From Litoditis marina (taxonomy: Eukaryota; Nematoda; Chromadorea; Rhabditida; Rhabditidae), in assembly GCA_964036275.1 (NCBI GenBank), contig CAXIWQ010000198.1:1-64000 (forward strand): a DNA stretch of 64,000 bases. The letters run 5' to 3'. A model generated the notes under the pieces. It made no database searches and had not been told where the DNA came from. It saw only the letters and a list, made by a program, of their open reading frames with translations. Shown here piece after piece: positions 62,489 to 64,000 of the stretch. The stretch's first letter is position 1. The number at the start of each line of letters is the position of its first letter. Position numbers and translations under genes: made by a program.

Positions 62489-64000
62489 ACATTTTGACTT
62501 GCAGCTACAAAAAAAAAATCATACGGCTATCAAGTCTGTTGCTTCCAACTACAAAAACATAATACGACTTTATATTCTGTGGCGCACAGCCACAAAATAC
62601 AAATTAACGCGGTTATTGACTCTTTGCCTTGCAGTTACAGAGAACATTTCATACGGCTATCAAATCTGTTGCTCCCAGCTACAAAAACCTAATACGACTT
62701 TATATTCTGTGGCGCACAGCCACAAAAGACAAATTAACGCGGTTATTACCTCTTTGCCTTGCAGCTACAGAAAAAAAGTTTATACGGCTATCAAGTCTGT
62801 TGCTCCCAGCTACAAAAACCTAATACGACTTTATATTCTGTGGCGCACAGCCACAAAAGACAAATTAACGCGGTTATTGACTCTTTGCCGTGCAGCTACA
62901 GAAAAAAGTTTATATGGCTATCAAGTATGTTGCTCCCAGCTAGAAAAACCCAATACAACTATCTATTCTGTGGCACACAGCCACAAAATACGATATAACG
63001 CGGTTATCGACTCTTTGCCTTGCAGCTACAGAAAAAAGTTTATACGGCTATCAAGTCTGTTGCTCATGGCAACAAAAACCTAATACGACTTTATATCCTG
63101 TGGCGCACAGCCACAAAAGACAAATTAACGCGGTTATTACCTCTTTGCCTTGCAGCTACAGAAAAAAGTTCATACGGCTATCAAGTCTGTTGCTCCCAGC
63201 TACAAAAACCTAATACGACTTCATATTCTGTGGCGCACAGCCACAAAAGACAAATTAACGCGGTTATTGACTCTTTGCCGTGCAGCTACAGGAAAAAGGT
63301 TATACGGCTATCAAGTATGTTGCTCCCAGCTACAAAAACCTGATACGACTATCTATTCTGTGGCGCACAGCCACAAAATACGAATTAACGCGGTTATCGA
63401 CTCTTTGCCTTGCAGCTACAGAGAACAGTTCATACGGCTATCAAATCTGTCGCTCCCAGCTACAAAAACCTAATACGACAATATATTCTGTGGCGCACAG
63501 CCACAAAACACGAAATATCGCGGTTATCGACTTGTTGGCTTGCAGCTACAGAGAAAAGTTCATACGGCTATCAAGTCTGTTGCTCCCAGCTACAAAAACC
63601 TGATACGACAATATATTCTGTGGCGCACAGCCACAAAAGACAAATTAACGCGGTTATTACTTCTTTGCCTTGCAGCTACAGAAAAAAGTTCATACGGCCA
63701 TCAAGTCTGTTGCTCCCAGCTACAAAAACCTAATACGACTTTATATTCTGTGGCGCACAGCCACAAAAGACAAATTAACGCGGTTATTGACTCTTTGCCG
63801 TGCAGCTACAAAAAAAAGGTTATACGGCTACCAAGTATGTTGCTCCCAGCTACAAAAACCTAATACGACTATATATTCTGTGGCGCACAGCCACAAAATA
63901 CAAATTGACGCGGTTATCGACTCTTTGCCTTGCAGCTACAGAGAACAGTTCATACGGCTATCAAATCTGTTGCTCCCAGCTACAAAAACCTAATACGACA
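62489..64000 (+). repeat. Start of a further unit, then a diverging right end
   Basis: 62489 to about 63080 repeats 61059-61650 (offset 1,430). One private change is GCTCATGGCAACAAAAAC at about 63064. After about 63200 the monomers are another mixture: CACGAAATATCGCGG with TTGTTGGCTTGC (about 63510), CTGTCGCTCCC (about 63447), ATTACTTCTTTGCC (about 63656) and CTACAAAAAAAAGG (about 63806). The array runs off the window end mid-monomer at AATACGACA. No gene or array border is seen. Confidence 0.8.

Larger units (their letters stand above)
1..64000 (+). repeat. Tandem satellite array, ~130-bp monomer, fills the whole window
   Basis: Landmarks such as CATACGGCTATCAA, CTGTGGCGCACAGCCACA, TTAACGCGGTT and TTGCAGCTACAG recur in the same order and orientation about every 130 bp from the first to the last base, giving about 490 monomers. 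No stretch of even 100 bp departs from the pattern, so there is no inserted transposon, gene or unique island, and no inversion. Both window ends cut a monomer, so the array continues outside. Monomers differ by scattered substitutions and 1-6 bp indels and are arranged in higher-order repeats. A non-coding array of this size is typical of eukaryotic centromeric or pericentromeric heterochromatin (established for satellites in general); that location is inferred here. I do not recognise the family. Confidence 0.98.

Noticed and set aside
101..63993. Hundreds of overlapping open frames of 60-370 codons on the + strand that look like a repeat-protein family
   Set aside because: They are the same satellite read in three phases. 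Nearly all start at TTG or GTG, since the majority monomer has no ATG. The phase shifts at every 130-bp monomer, and longer ones (for example 1522-2628) arise only where small indels change phase. No ribosome-binding site, splice context or codon-level constraint is visible.
1..64000. CRISPR array
   Set aside because: The whole 130-bp unit is conserved and there are no unique spacers between short repeats. No cas-like gene is present.
1..64000. Integron cassette array with attC-like palindromes
   Set aside because: The dyad spacing is fixed at 130 bp, there are no differing cassette genes between sites, and no integrase is seen.
1..64000. Transposon insertions or decayed mobile elements inside the array
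   Set aside because: Line-by-line reading found the satellite landmarks throughout. There was no gap in the 130-bp rhythm beyond indels of a few bases or whole-monomer steps, and no terminal inverted repeats or target-site duplications.
1..64000. Telomeric or ribosomal spacer repeats
   Set aside because: No short G-rich telomere motif and no rRNA sequence occurs, and the unit does not resemble any spacer repeat I know.

Overview
The window is one uninterrupted block of satellite DNA. About 490 head-to-tail copies of a monomer of about 130 bp, all in the same orientation, run from the first base to the last. The array enters and leaves the window mid-monomer, so neither edge is seen. I find no gene, RNA gene, transposon, unique-sequence island or strand inversion. 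An array of this kind points to a eukaryotic nuclear genome, most likely pericentromeric, centromeric or other constitutive heterochromatin. I do not recognise the satellite family and cannot name the species. Monomer G+C is about 42 percent.

The monomer has internal structure. It is a degenerate trimer of sub-repeats of about 43 bp (C-A-B), each opening with CAGCYACA and an A-rich run. The A/B junction carries a dyad, TGTGGC-GCACA-GCCACA, and B carries a second, TAAC-GCG-GTTA. Many monomer types can be told apart, and their order builds higher-order repeats (HORs).

Layout: (1) 1-8.1 kb is the most diverged part, with short, indel-rich HORs (a 9-monomer unit, a duplicated 1.35-kb block and a 6-monomer pair). 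(2) 8.1-12.2 kb is a 13-monomer HOR (about 1,689 bp) made of alternating 6- and 7-monomer sub-blocks. (3) 12.86-27.25 kb holds a 7,390-bp block and a near-identical second copy shortened to about 7,000 bp by loss of three monomers, with a 46-bp foreign tract at the junction. (4) 26.6-31.3 kb holds a 21-monomer repeat (period 2,722 bp). (5) 29.1-47.4 kb is a large block repeated at an offset of 10,260 bp; the second copy lacks about 6 and 5 monomers at two sites. (6) 47.3-62.5 kb is a 26-monomer HOR (about 3,377 bp, internally 13+3+10), present about four and a half times. (7) 62.5-64 kb starts another such unit and then passes into a different mixture of types.

No genes act together here. The biology is that of concerted evolution: repeated unequal exchange in monomer register, local conversion tracts, and spread of private variants within domains. 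The many open frames on the + strand are a by-product of the monomer sequence and are not annotated as genes. Repeat boundaries and identities were judged by eye and are good to roughly 10-50 bp unless an exact junction is stated.
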